Origin: Paenibacillus sp. 1011MAR3C5
GTDB taxonomy: Bacteria; Bacillota; Bacilli; Paenibacillales; Paenibacillaceae
Assembly: GCF_003591485.1 (NCBI RefSeq)
Contig: NZ_QZCF01000001.1
Coordinates: forward strand, 124,001 to 188,000
Direction: 5' to 3'
Length of the DNA: 64,000 nucleotides
Below, in pieces: positions 1 through 9,418 of the stretch (its first letter is position 1; each line of letters starts with the position of its first letter). Made by a program: the position numbers and the translations under genes. The notes beneath the pieces are model-generated. The model had not been told where the DNA came from and did not search any database. It saw only the letters and a list, made by a program, of their open reading frames with translations.

Positions 1-940
1 TCTAGAGGAACAACTAGCCAACGTTCAGGAACAGATTGAGGGTAAGCAACGCGAACGAGGCAGAACGCTCCAAAAGGAAGCTTTGGATGATTTGTTGGAA
101 GACCGGGAACAGCATATCAGTAACCTAGAGCAAACCGAGGATACCCTCTATCAGAAAACAAAAGATAAGCTTAATGATGAAAAGGAACTGCGGCAGATCC
201 ATTGGAAATCTGTGCTGGGAAATGAAAGCGAGTTTTATAATCTTAAGCAACAGTTAATGAGTAACGATGTATTGCAAGTGGAATCCGCCTTAACTACCAT
301 TCGTGGAAAATATGATGAATTCTTCTCTTACTTACGTTCTAATTCAGGTTTTCTAGGAGAAATGTTCGGCACAATCAATTCCAATACGCAAACGGATTAC
401 AAAGATCTTGATAAGATGCCCCTCCCTTCCGCCAATCAAAAGAGCGAAAAGGAAAAAGCTTGGGAAGAATATCTAAACAATAAGAAGAAAGCGGAAGCCA
501 TTAAAAATTCATCCGATCCCGAATTCCAGAGACTTAAGGCGATCAATACAGCGCTTCGGGAAAAATGGGGATTCGAAGATGGAAGCTATGAAAAGCTTAA
601 AAATGTTAAAACCTATCATCAAGGCGGCGAAGTTGGCGTTGAAGGTACTACCACGCAGAAATGGTGGGAAGACACGCTGCAATCGAATGAAGAGTTCGCT
701 GTTTTGAAAAAAGGTGAAGTTGTGCTGCATAACCCGCTTTCCTTCATTAAAGATTTACCAATTCGATTAATGAATACCGTAACAGGGCTAGCTTCAAAAA
801 CGCAAACCATTGCAGCATCTTCTGGAACCGTCATTGAAAATATAAGCGTGGTGCTGCAAGGCACAGTCCAGGACGGCTCGAACTTCTCCGACCTATTCGT
901 AGATGGTCTGAACCGCAAAGGCATTCGAATTGGTCGTTAA
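1..940 (+). CDS. Tail tape measure protein, C-terminal part (5' end outside window)
   Basis: The reading frame is open from base 2, so this is the C-terminal ~312 residues of a longer protein. It starts with a charged, Glu/Lys/Gln-rich coiled-coil stretch and ends with a Gly-rich HQGGEVG turn, a FAVLKKGEVVL segment and a short hydrophobic tail. Tape-measure proteins of Bacillales siphophages end in this way. The role is to set tail length and to pass into the host during DNA entry. The distal-tail gene follows directly, which is the canonical order. An in-frame TTG lies at 83, but there is no reason to start there. Confidence 0.8.
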   Translation, partial: LEEQLANVQEQIEGKQRERGRTLQKEALDDLLEDREQHISNLEQTEDTLYQKTKDKLNDEKELRQIHWKSVLGNESEFYNLKQQLMSNDVLQVESALTTIRGKYDEFFSYLRSNSGFLGEMFGTINSNTQTDYKDLDKMPLPSANQKSEKEKAWEEYLNNKKKAEAIKNSSDPEFQRLKAINTALREKWGFEDGSYEKLKNVKTYHQGGEVGVEGTTTQKWWEDTLQSNEEFAVLKKGEVVLHNPLSFIKDLPIRLMNTVTGLASKTQTIAASSGTVIENISVVLQGTVQDGSNFSDLFVDGLNRKGIRIGR

Positions 941-981
941 TAAATATATGAAATACAAATTTGTTTGTTGGATGTGATGAA

Positions 982-1581
982 TTGACGATTTATGATTCAG
1001 CTTACTTCACCTTTAATTCTGTACGTTCAAAAGACTTGAGCATGCTTAATGTTACACTTGACGGAAGTATGCAGGAAGAGTATTTGGGAGCTTCGCAATC
1101 CATCTTGGAGGACAAAATTAAAGGCAGGCATAAGCCATACTTTCAAGGTATTGAGAAGAAACCGCTTGAATTAACCGTACATTTTGCCTTCGAGAATGGC
1201 TGGACTACAGAAGAATTGCGATCTATTAGAAGATGGCTGACGGAGCCAACCTACTATGTTCCGCTCACCTTCTCTAATGATCCGGAAAAAATCTATTATG
1301 TTTTATATATTGATGATCCCTACTTGCTTCACAACTCGGCTTCTCAAGGATATGTGACATTACGCTTTCGATGCAATGATTCCTATGCTTACTCCCCTCT
1401 TATGACTTCCCCGATCTATGATTGGGCAGAAAATGTGCAGACCATCCGCCATCAAGATTTTTCAGCTGGAGAATTATTGGGGATTGTTCAGGATGCTTCC
1501 GGACGTCTCTCTCTCACTCCGGATGTATTTAAGTGGAGTGACCTCCCAGCTAGTGCGGTATGGAGTGACATTTTCAAATAA
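982..1581 (+). CDS. Distal tail protein (Dit-like)
   Basis: About 199 residues beginning LTIYDSAYFTFNSVRSKD. Proteins of the siphovirus tail family (SPP1 gp19.1 / Dit type) begin in this way; they form the hexameric hub between tail tube and tail tip. The segment around residues 65-120 (LELTVHFAFENGW ... YVPLTFSNDPEKIYYVLYIDDP) fits the first Dit domain, where one expects a measured strand and loop pattern. I chose TTG 982 because GGATG lies 7 bases before it, the same spacing as the perfect GGAGG before the tail-tip gene. An earlier in-frame TTG at 961 lacks a ribosome site. Confidence 0.7.
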   Translation: MTIYDSAYFTFNSVRSKDLSMLNVTLDGSMQEEYLGASQSILEDKIKGRHKPYFQGIEKKPLELTVHFAFENGWTTEELRSIRRWLTEPTYYVPLTFSNDPEKIYYVLYIDDPYLLHNSASQGYVTLRFRCNDSYAYSPLMTSPIYDWAENVQTIRHQDFSAGELLGIVQDASGRLSLTPDVFKWSDLPASAVWSDIFK

Positions 1582-1605
1582 CTTAGAAAGGCAGGTAAAT
1601 AATCG

Positions 1606-2241
1606 ATGTCAACACTAACGCAAAATCTAAAATTAATTAAACCGGAACTAAGCGATAATGGCCGACAGACTATCTTGGATCTTGCCTCCAACATGGACAA
1701 GCTGGATGAAGCCTCTGAGGTATCCTCCCTATCTATTCCGGAATCCGGTTACTGGAACAAGCAAAAGAAAATCTATTACAGCAATCCTCAGATTGGCGGA
1801 TATGTAGGTGCCGTAAATATTCGTTCTGGTCAAGCCGCGCCAAAATGGTCCTCGCTGCGCCGTGTTGTTGTAGGTGATCCTATTGTTCCGTCGCAAGATA
1901 ACGGTCATTACTATGTGTGCACCCAATCCGGGCATAGCGCGCCTTATGAGCCAACATGGCAGATCGCAGCCGGTTCCGTGACAGAAGATACAAAAAACAA
2001 AGCGGTATGGAGGCCGCAGCAGGTCTATCGCGAAAATGATATCGTCGTGCCGACTTTCCCAAGCGATCGCTTCTATGTATGTACGATAGCCGGCACTTCG
2101 GGAGCAAGCGAGCCGAATTGGTCTACCACAGATGGAAATGCAACTAGGGATGCCGGCATCATCTGGATGGCCTATCGGATCGTAAAATGGAAAGAATCCG
2201 GTACTGCCGCCCATTTCCGTCCTTTTGGAAAGATTGAGTAG
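1606..2241 (+). CDS. Tail-associated protein with two carbohydrate-binding-like repeats
   Basis: 211 residues after an AGAAAGGCAGG ribosome site. Residues ~85-205 hold two copies of a short motif: a Val-Pro step, then YVCTxxGxSxxxEPxW, a Thr/Asp turn and a closing Trp. It resembles the short W/Y-rich modules of bacterial chitin-binding and phage tail proteins. The same module recurs in the protein at 8577. The gene sits between the distal-tail and a second tail-hub gene. It is therefore probably a baseplate component that binds wall glycan. The function is inferred from this motif and position; no catalytic residues are visible. Confidence 0.5.
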   Translation: MSTLTQNLKLIKPELSDNGRQTILDLASNMDKLDEASEVSSLSIPESGYWNKQKKIYYSNPQIGGYVGAVNIRSGQAAPKWSSLRRVVVGDPIVPSQDNGHYYVCTQSGHSAPYEPTWQIAAGSVTEDTKNKAVWRPQQVYRENDIVVPTFPSDRFYVCTIAGTSGASEPNWSTTDGNATRDAGIIWMAYRIVKWKESGTAAHFRPFGKIE

Positions 2242-2249
2242 GTGGTCTT

Positions 2250-2888
2250 ATGTTAACCTGGATAGATCTACTCGGTATGAAAGGATATTACCAATCCGAA
2301 CCCATCATGCTTGCTGTTGATGGTGATGGCGCAATCAATCATATGCACTGGAACGCTAGCGCACCGCCAGATACATCCGTTGTTGTATTCACCTCGATTT
2401 CCTATGACGGAGGATATGAGTGGACAGAATGGCTTCAAGCTGTTAATGGAAGCTCCATTCCAGGTATTCTGCCTCACTCGCCAATCGGAGGCTTGATGCT
2501 CAGATATCGAATACTTTTAAGTACAGATCATCCTACAGTGACTCCTGTCTTCGGGGATATCACCTTTACGTTTGAGCCTGTTATTGTAGTGGACAATAAA
2601 GGAGATACAGAGTGCAAACCAGAGGTTTGGATCACCAAAACAGGTGCTGGTGACTTTGCGCTTACGAACACCAGTCATATGAATAAAGAATTTAAATTCA
2701 GACAACTGAATAATAAAGAAACCGTATATGTGAACAACGAGCTGGAGTATATCGAGTCAGACCTCCCCATGGTCTACCGTTACTCTAATTTTAACGATCA
2801 ATACTTAACGCTCTCGCAGGGAAAAAATGTATTCCGTGTAAAAGGAAATGCGAAGATTCAATTCCGCTATCAATTTAAGCTCATCTAG
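2250..2888 (+). CDS. Tail hub protein, second-domain type (Sipho_tail-like)
   Basis: 212 residues, start ATG after AGGTGG. The N-terminal half is a beta-rich strand pattern (LMLRYRILLSTD, FGDITFTFEPVIVVDNKGD). The C-terminal half carries the galectin-like pattern seen in the C-terminal domain of distal tail proteins: KPEVWITKTGAGDFALTN, then an EFKF...ETVYVNNELEYIESD strand pair and ...GKNVFRVKGNAKIQFRYQFK. With the 982 gene this suggests that the two Dit domains are carried on separate polypeptides, with a repeat-bearing gene between them. That split is inferred from the fold pattern and is not proven. Confidence 0.55.
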   Translation: MLTWIDLLGMKGYYQSEPIMLAVDGDGAINHMHWNASAPPDTSVVVFTSISYDGGYEWTEWLQAVNGSSIPGILPHSPIGGLMLRYRILLSTDHPTVTPVFGDITFTFEPVIVVDNKGDTECKPEVWITKTGAGDFALTNTSHMNKEFKFRQLNNKETVYVNNELEYIESDLPMVYRYSNFNDQYLTLSQGKNVFRVKGNAKIQFRYQFKLI

Positions 2889-2908
2889 ATTAGAAAGGAG
2901 GTGATAAC

Positions 2909-5900
2909 ATGCTAAGCCAGCTAGGAACGCTGGATTTATCTCTTAAGCCGGCAAGACCAAGACTCTTTCTAGCCAAACCTAACCGTGAAATCATAGCCAA
3001 GCTATCCGAAGTCAGCGGTATCAAGCGAGAGGTTTCCTTGACGGAGCTCTCTACCCTCTCCTTTCAACTTCCGTACTACGTCGATCAAAACAACGAGCTC
3101 GTAAGAAACCGGAATGTGGATCTGCTGCGAGAGAGATATCATTTGAAGGTTGTGACGGAGCATGCAACGGATTGGTATATCATTACAAAGGTCAATGAGA
3201 GTACGGGAGATCGGGGAGATTCTAAAAGCGTTCAGTGCATCCATCTCCCCCAGGAATTGAATGACAAAATAATCGGCGGCTACAAAAAAGATTCTCGAAA
3301 CGCTAGACAAGTGCTGGAAGATGTGCTTTCACTCACCACCTCCTGGAGTATTGGTTATATGGATGCGGATTATGAATTGTCCTATCGCTCTTGGGAGTTC
3401 CCGGATAATACGCTGCTGGATGCCGTCTTTACAATAATGGAGAAATACAATGCCATTGTGGAATGGGATACCGAGCAGCGTAAGATCAATATGATTAAGC
3501 CTGAGCTGCATGGAACCAATAAGCTTGGCGTATTCTCCCATCAGAAATACTTAAAATCCGTTGACAAAGAATCCAACGCCGAGATCGTCGTCACGAGATT
3601 GCGGCCAATCGGAAAAGAAGGTATGGGCATTGAGCGGCTTACGCCGAGCGGAAGCCCTTATCTGGAAGATTTCAGCTACTGGATGTATCCATTCGAGCGC
3701 GACTCTAAGGGCACTACGGTCCAGCCAAGCTACTTTATGAGTGACGAGCTATGCCATGCTTTGTTAGATTATCAGCAGTTGCAAGAAAGCTATAAAGGCC
3801 AATTCGGTGCTCTAATTGAAATGGGAGATGAATATGCCCGGACGCAAGCCTCAAGAAGAACGGAATTGAATGTGCTCAAAAATGAACTGGCCGCCATTAC
3901 TCAGATTCAGCTTGGGCAGCAATTCAATGACAAGATGTTATTTGATCAGTCTACATTCAACGGCGGTGTGAAGACTGTAAAATTCCAGATTGATCCCAAA
4001 CATCATTATGCAGTACTGATCAAGTTGTCCGACAGTTCGAACAAGACCGTTTCGGTGAATAACATACCGGTCGCTCTTTCGGGAGGCAAGTGGGAGCTTA
4101 CTCGGAAGCTATTGGGAACCGGGGATGTCAGCGTCTCCCTCTCCGGATCAGGACAAGCTGAATTATTTATCCAGGTAGCCAACATCACCAATGCCGAATA
4201 TAGTGCTTCCAATAATGGCCCTGCCATCATCAACAGATATAATTTTGATCATAAGAAAAGTGAAATCGCAGATAAAGAAACTGTGATTCAGCAAATTCAA
4301 AACCAGCTAAACATCATTGATTCGGAAAAAAGTCAAATTCAAGAAGCTCTTTCCTTGCAGCAAAATTTCAGCCCTGAACTGATTCGAGAGCTTGATACTT
4401 TTATTTTTGAGCAAAAGTATGTCAACGAATCTCTTATTGAGGCCAAGGACATTTTAGAAGAAGGAAAAAAGAAATTTGAAGAATTCCGCATGCCACAGCT
4501 TCACTTGAAAATGGATATCGTCAACTTCCTGGAATATCTGGAGGAACAGCGGAACTGGTCCAAGCTTCTGCTCGGAGATAAAGTAATCGTAAAATACGAC
4601 GTCTTCAACATGCTGATCGAAGCAAAAATCGTCAAAATCGACTTCGATTACGAAAGCTCCAATATCAGTCTTACTATAGCCAACTTTAAGGACTTGTCTA
4701 CCAATCGATCTATGTTGGAGAAGTATATATACAACTCCAACAAAACAACCACAATTGTCAATGATCATAAGGACAAGTGGAACCAAGCCATTGTCGATAA
4801 CAGCGATTTCAGCCGTATATTCGATCAATTCTGGGACAAGGTTACGAATCAGATTAATATGGCTGTTAATCAAACGGTCCATATTGGCGACAACGGCATT
4901 ACCGTCTATGATACGCATGATCCTTTACGATTTCTGCGAATGACGAATGGAGCCATTGGACTCACCCGAAGCGGCGGATTGCGTTATGAAACCGCGCTTA
5001 CTCCAGACGGTATTATTGCTGAGATGGTACTAGGGAAATTAATTTTAGGCCAACGGGTGACGATCGGGGATGAGAACGGCATCTGGCTGACAGAAGGCCC
5101 TAAGACTACCATTACCGATCGATGCGGCCGTGTGGCTATGAAGCTGGGATTGTATGAAGAAAACCCGGACAAATTCGGCATGGTCATTCATCGCTATGAC
5201 GATGTGACCCCATGCTCCTCCACCCTGCTCAACCGAATTATCACCAATTCTGAGGAAGGGTTTAAAATACAACAATGGGACGGCCGAGAGTTTAAGGATA
5301 AGTTCTATGCCGATTTGAATGGTCTTCTCTTCGCTGAAGACATGACTGCCAAACGGTTACGAATCGTATCTGGGTCGGACGAGCTTATACTGGATAGCTA
5401 TACCAAATATATGAACATCGGCAAGTTTGACGAGATTATTCTTGACGGCAAGCTTACCGCAATTGAAAAGCTGCAGGTTCTGGGAGAACGTACTCGCATC
5501 ATCTCCGAGTATCAGAAGCTGCTCGATCAAGCTAATACCTATAAGCAAACCACTCGCGACACCAGTATTCGGATCAATACCGACGCCTTTACAAGCAGCT
5601 ATCAAGCATTGCTGCTCTACCTGGCTCCCCTGCTCACGAATATGGATGAGACCTCTGAGATTGATCGGGATGAATTCATAGCCAAATTCAAAGCGTACTA
5701 TGATGAAGTAACTGCAATCATCAATGCCATTAATGACTCCATCAAGTACTCTTCCGTTCAATTTGGATCAATGTTCAACAATGTGCTGATCGACTACGCT
5801 ACTGGAATTACGGTAACCCGCAGTGACAACTTGTATCGATCCGTGATGAGCGGCACCCGAGGATTTGCTATACAGCGAAACACAGCTTCAGCTGATAAAC

Positions 5901-6832
5901 CTCAATGGTCGGATGTCTTCTGGGCTGACTTAAACGGTATTGTCCATGCTCAGGGAATTAGAATTAAAGATTCATTTATAACGGATGGCGGTATCGAAGG
6001 CTCATATATCATATTACGTGACGGCTCTAATGGAGTTATGAAGCTTTATCCTTCTGAAGGTCTATGGGCAGGAGCGGAACAGGCTGCTGATGCTCCCTTC
6101 TGGGTTTCCCCGAAAGGAAAGCTCAAGATCGCAGGTAACGGCGGCTCTGTTCTTATTGATACGGAAGCAGGAATTATGAACCTGAACAATATCAATGTCA
6201 TTGGCACGGGCCGAATTGAAGCCGATTCCATTATTGTGAATACGGCTATCGCAGGTATGGGGGTTATATCGAACCTATCCGTGAACAAGCTGATTACATT
6301 TGATAAAGCAGATACCGTGGGAACGGTAGCCGATTATATTCATATTGAAAAGAATAAGTTAATGCTCAAGACCGGTATAATTGATAGTCGTACGCAACTA
6401 AGCTCCAATGAGAAGCTATTGTTTTGGACAGATTCAAGCAAATCAAAAGCCACCACAGATCCCACTCCCTTTCCGATATGGCAGTTAGAGGTTAAAGACA
6501 AAGATAAGTTTATACTGGGATTTGAAGGCAGCGGCAACGATGGCATTCCATACATCCATATGGGACTAGGCGATGGAGTCAATGGCGACAGTGGTAAAGG
6601 TATCATCCGAAAGCCCAACGGCCAATGGAACTTTGTCTACCAGAACAACAATTACGCAAGAGAACGAAGATTGCTGTTTCTGAATGATGGAATGGAAATC
6701 TCTGTCGAAACGGGATTTCTTGAGATCAAGCATGACAGCGGAAGTATGATCAAGCTCAATAGCAATGGCTCGATCGATATTAACGCGAATGGCGCGATTA
6801 ATTTCTCAGGCACTCAGTATAATTTTAAGTAG
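2909..6832 (+). CDS. Tail-tip protein (Tal / prophage endopeptidase tail family)
   Basis: 1307 residues behind a perfect AAAGGAGGTGATAAC ribosome site. Residues ~1-430 have the Prophage_tail pattern (RPRLFLAKPNREI, then YHLKVV...WYIITKVNES, PQELND). This is the trimeric hub that closes the tail tube. A coiled coil follows (~450-530). Two later units share the phrase ADLNG (FYADLNGLLFAEDM, FWADLNGIVHAQGI), which points to an internal duplication. The C-terminus (GSMIKLNSNGSIDINANGAI) is a repetitive beta-helix tip. It is far longer than the homologue in prophage B (877 residues), the extra length being distal. The protein acts at the tail tip in adsorption and wall penetration; whether it is a peptidase cannot be judged by eye. 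Confidence 0.8.
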   Translation: MLSQLGTLDLSLKPARPRLFLAKPNREIIAKLSEVSGIKREVSLTELSTLSFQLPYYVDQNNELVRNRNVDLLRERYHLKVVTEHATDWYIITKVNESTGDRGDSKSVQCIHLPQELNDKIIGGYKKDSRNARQVLEDVLSLTTSWSIGYMDADYELSYRSWEFPDNTLLDAVFTIMEKYNAIVEWDTEQRKINMIKPELHGTNKLGVFSHQKYLKSVDKESNAEIVVTRLRPIGKEGMGIERLTPSGSPYLEDFSYWMYPFERDSKGTTVQPSYFMSDELCHALLDYQQLQESYKGQFGALIEMGDEYARTQASRRTELNVLKNELAAITQIQLGQQFNDKMLFDQSTFNGGVKTVKFQIDPKHHYAVLIKLSDSSNKTVSVNNIPVALSGGKWELTRKLLGTGDVSVSLSGSGQAELFIQVANITNAEYSASNNGPAIINRYNFDHKKSEIADKETVIQQIQNQLNIIDSEKSQIQEALSLQQNFSPELIRELDTFIFEQKYVNESLIEAKDILEEGKKKFEEFRMPQLHLKMDIVNFLEYLEEQRNWSKLLLGDKVIVKYDVFNMLIEAKIVKIDFDYESSNISLTIANFKDLSTNRSMLEKYIYNSNKTTTIVNDHKDKWNQAIVDNSDFSRIFDQFWDKVTNQINMAVNQTVHIGDNGITVYDTHDPLRFLRMTNGAIGLTRSGGLRYETALTPDGIIAEMVLGKLILGQRVTIGDENGIWLTEGPKTTITDRCGRVAMKLGLYEENPDKFGMVIHRYDDVTPCSSTLLNRIITNSEEGFKIQQWDGREFKDKFYADLNGLLFAEDMTAKRLRIVSGSDELILDSYTKYMNIGKFDEIILDGKLTAIEKLQVLGERTRIISEYQKLLDQANTYKQTTRDTSIRINTDAFTSSYQALLLYLAPLLTNMDETSEIDRDEFIAKFKAYYDEVTAIINAINDSIKYSSVQFGSMFNNVLIDYATGITVTRSDNLYRSVMSGTRGFAIQRNTASADKPQWSDVFWADLNGIVHAQGIRIKDSFITDGGIEGSYIILRDGSNGVMKLYPSEGLWAGAEQAADAPFWVSPKGKLKIAGNGGSVLIDTEAGIMNLNNINVIGTGRIEADSIIVNTAIAGMGVISNLSVNKLITFDKADTVGTVADYIHIEKNKLMLKTGIIDSRTQLSSNEKLLFWTDSSKSKATTDPTPFPIWQLEVKDKDKFILGFEGSGNDGIPYIHMGLGDGVNGDSGKGIIRKPNGQWNFVYQNNNYARERRLLFLNDGMEISVETGFLEIKHDSGSMIKLNSNGSIDINANGAINFSGTQYNFK

Positions 6833-6867
6833 TCTAATAGATAGTTTTATCTTAAAGGGGTGATCGA

Positions 6868-7371
6868 ATGGCTGGTGCAGCAATACATGGCTCAACAATA
6901 ACGCCAGTAATTAAACCTAATCATGTGACTTATGATATTGAGGAATATCAGGAAACACGACCAAGATATTGTGCTGAGCAAGATCCAGAGCAACCCGATA
7001 AGTGCCTCGAATGGGTTCCTGCAGAATATGGATGGGTAAAAACAGGCTCAGGATCTACTGGCGCCAAAATTACAGGATCGGTTTCTTGCCCTGCATCCAA
7101 ACTTAAAATACAAAGCAACAATGTTGCCAAAGTTGGTGACTTCACGATTGAGACTTGGGTTGCTGAGCCTCCTATTCCCTCAGATACTTCCTCCAAAAAA
7201 TATGTGAATGTTAAGCCATTCCCACCGGGCAATGGACAAGGAACTATCACTGGCAGCAATAACAAGGCCTATTTATCTTCATCGAACATTGCAATGGTTG
7301 GTTCGCAAGTCACGACACACCTAGGTGTTACGACCACCATTGCAGACGGCAACACCAAATTGAATTTCTAG
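6868..7371 (+). CDS. PAAR-like tail spike tip protein
   Basis: 167 residues. It opens MAGAAIHGSTITPVI, has a Cys-containing insert at ~36-48, and then two Gly/Ser-rich strand repeats: GAKITGSVSCPASKLKIQSN with VAKVGD, and GTITGSNNKAYLSSSN with IAMVGSQVTTHLG. Short beta-turn repeats with GD/GS steps are typical of PAAR proteins, which sharpen the tip of contractile spikes and can hold a metal ion. Position directly after the tail-tip gene supports a tip role. Assignment is by pattern only; the family is commoner in contractile systems than in siphophages. The ribosome site is AAAGGGGTGATCG. Confidence 0.5.
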   Translation: MAGAAIHGSTITPVIKPNHVTYDIEEYQETRPRYCAEQDPEQPDKCLEWVPAEYGWVKTGSGSTGAKITGSVSCPASKLKIQSNNVAKVGDFTIETWVAEPPIPSDTSSKKYVNVKPFPPGNGQGTITGSNNKAYLSSSNIAMVGSQVTTHLGVTTTIADGNTKLNF

Positions 7372-7387
7372 CTAAGGAGGTGATACA

Positions 7388-8557
7388 TTGCCAACATTGC
7401 AAACATATTTAGAATATATCGACCCCACGGTGGGTACATGGAGAAGCGGCCGTCCAGGGGATGAATACAAATCTCGAATTGATTCACTTCCTGTCATCAA
7501 TAGCAAAATTACGCTGCTTGAAATGCCCTCTGAATCACATAAAGTGATGATTTCAGGATTCAGTGAGCTTTCTCTGGACCAATTCCGGAGAAAAAAAACG
7601 ATTGCGGAAAAAGAATTTTTCGTTGACTATACTACGGGAATTGTACAATTCCATCGGAACAATGAGGGTAAAACATTTACTTTGTCCTATCATGGAAAGG
7701 GCCTTATTGTCATTCCCGCTTCTCGTATTTATACGATGATTCAAAAAAATCCAGATGTCATTATTACTCTGCAAGACTACATAGATGAGCTTAAGATCTA
7801 TATTCAGCAACTGGATCTCAAAATGGATGAAACGATTAAAGCCATTCAAGATGCAATTCAAGCTACAGCTCATGCTAATTTGGCAGCTGATCATGCCGTC
7901 TTAGCTACAGAAGAAGCTATCAAGGCTACTGATGACGCGAGAAAAGCAGCTGAATCCACTCTAGTTATCAGAAAAGAACCTGTTGATACCTTTGATGATC
8001 TCATTAAAGCCTATCCTTCTCCTGAAAACGGATGGCAAGTTACCCTTAACTCCACCGCTGATATTTACCGTTTTAATTCCCAGTCTGGATTATGGGAGCT
8101 AGTTGGAAATTTCTTGGGCGGCTCTATTCCTAATGCAACAGACCAACAGGATGGATTGTTATCAAAAGAAGATTTCTCCAAATTGAGAAGAATTGATGAG
8201 AAAACATACTCCAAAAGAGTCCTAGTGTTTGTATTACCCACAATTGAAGTTGGCATACAACCCATTATAGCTAGGCTTCCATTCAAAGGAAGGGTTATTG
8301 GTGCGAGAGCATTGTGCGGAACAAGAGGTGGAGGCAACACAGTAATTTCTATTGAAACTTCATCGGATATGATGAACTGGCAAAGTATATTAGCCTCCAA
8401 TATTGTGATTTTGGATAACCAGTATTTTGACGATGGAACAGGAAGCTTATCTAACGTAGAAGTGCCTGAAAACACTTTGTTTAGGTTGGATGTGTTGGAA
8501 GTGGGAACTAATGTTCAGAATATTACTTTAGAAGTGATGATAGAAACAACTATTTGA
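7388..8557 (+). CDS. Tail fibre / receptor-binding protein with coiled-coil stalk
   Basis: 389 residues from TTG 7388, set by AAGGAGGTGATACAT. Residues 1-125 form a beta-rich attachment domain (GTWRSGRPGDEYKSRIDSLP). Residues ~130-195 form an Ala-rich coiled coil (ATAHANLAADHAVLATEEAI). Residues ~200-245 form a known fibre linker (DTFDDLIKAYPSPENGWQV ... YRFNSQSGLWELVG), followed by NATDQQDGLLSKEDF. Residues ~270-389 are a beta-sandwich, probably the receptor-binding head. The layout matches upper-baseplate or fibre proteins of lactococcal and Bacillus siphophages. Confidence 0.7.
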   Translation: MPTLQTYLEYIDPTVGTWRSGRPGDEYKSRIDSLPVINSKITLLEMPSESHKVMISGFSELSLDQFRRKKTIAEKEFFVDYTTGIVQFHRNNEGKTFTLSYHGKGLIVIPASRIYTMIQKNPDVIITLQDYIDELKIYIQQLDLKMDETIKAIQDAIQATAHANLAADHAVLATEEAIKATDDARKAAESTLVIRKEPVDTFDDLIKAYPSPENGWQVTLNSTADIYRFNSQSGLWELVGNFLGGSIPNATDQQDGLLSKEDFSKLRRIDEKTYSKRVLVFVLPTIEVGIQPIIARLPFKGRVIGARALCGTRGGGNTVISIETSSDMMNWQSILASNIVILDNQYFDDGTGSLSNVEVPENTLFRLDVLEVGTNVQNITLEVMIETTI

Positions 8558-8576
8558 TTAGAGAGGGATGGTATAC

Positions 8577-9305
8577 ATGACTAAACCAGTAATTTATTGG
8601 TACGACTCAGCACACAGCGCACAAATTAAAGAACCGTTTGATTTTGGAGTAATTGACGCAGGAGATGAAAGTAATGTGTTTACTTTTAACATTTGGAATA
8701 ATAGATATGAAGCATCCAAGGACAATTACTCTGACGTATCGAAAATGGAAGATTGCACAATTACAACTAGAGATATGTCTGGTGGGACAGGTTCTATTAA
8801 TGGCAACATAGTCGAATCTGTGCGAGACAATTGGTTCCATGCACAAGTGGATTCCCTTGGTGAGACAGATTTAACGGAGTCCTCTTCTCGTATTGGTGCA
8901 TCATATTCCAAGGTTGTAGGAACAACTGGCACTACAAAGCATAGAAAGAGCTTAACCGCAACTACTTGGATGGCATCGACTGCTTATACTGTTGGTCAAG
9001 CTGTTGTTCCTGCCACAGCTAACGGATTTGTTTACGTCTGCAAGACTGCGGGAACATCTAACGCTTTTGCACCTACTTGGAGTACGATATCAGGTGAAAC
9101 TGTAAATGACGGTTCTGTGGCTTGGGATGTAATTGCAATTAATCACACACCAAAGGCAGGCGAAATTTTGGGTGTGCAAAACAATGGTGTTGCCGCAAAT
9201 TCTGGCGGCAATTTTATCACTGTAACCATCCAAGCACAAGTACCACTTACTGCTTCGGCGGGAAGACAAAATATGAAATTACGTCTTTCCTATCGTTATG
9301 TGTAA
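8577..9305 (+). CDS. Tail protein with carbohydrate-binding-like module
   Basis: 242 residues. ATG 8577 is preferred to ATG 8568 because GAGAGGG lies directly against 8568 and 9 bases before 8577. Residues ~1-115 open with KPVIYWYDSAHSAQI, a beta-rich domain. Residues ~125-185 repeat the module of the 1606 protein (YTVGQAVVP, FVYVCKTAGTSNAFAPTWST, DGSVAWDV). The C-terminus is strand-rich (RQNMKLRLSYRYV). It is the last gene before a strong terminator, so it probably closes the main tail operon. Confidence 0.5.
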   Translation: MTKPVIYWYDSAHSAQIKEPFDFGVIDAGDESNVFTFNIWNNRYEASKDNYSDVSKMEDCTITTRDMSGGTGSINGNIVESVRDNWFHAQVDSLGETDLTESSSRIGASYSKVVGTTGTTKHRKSLTATTWMASTAYTVGQAVVPATANGFVYVCKTAGTSNAFAPTWSTISGETVNDGSVAWDVIAINHTPKAGEILGVQNNGVAANSGGNFITVTIQAQVPLTASAGRQNMKLRLSYRYV

Positions 9306-9340
9306 ACTAATAAAGGAAAATAGTATCTAACAAAAACATT

Positions 9341-9380
9341 AAGGGTGAGGGGTGAAATATATCTCTCACCCTTTTTTTCT
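9341..9380 (+). terminator. Rho-independent terminator closing the main tail operon
   Basis: A 9-bp perfect stem, AAGGGTGAG (9341-9349) with CTCACCCTT (9365-9373), is followed by a T tract. It separates the tail core from the AT-rich appendage cassette, which therefore needs readthrough or its own promoter. Confidence 0.9.
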
Positions 9381-9418
9381 TTATATAAAAATATATCCAA
9401 TACAATGGAGATGAAAAT

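Noticed and set aside
4454..4918. A 154-codon - strand frame inside the tail-tip gene
   Set aside because: It lies wholly within a well supported 1307-codon gene and lacks start signals.
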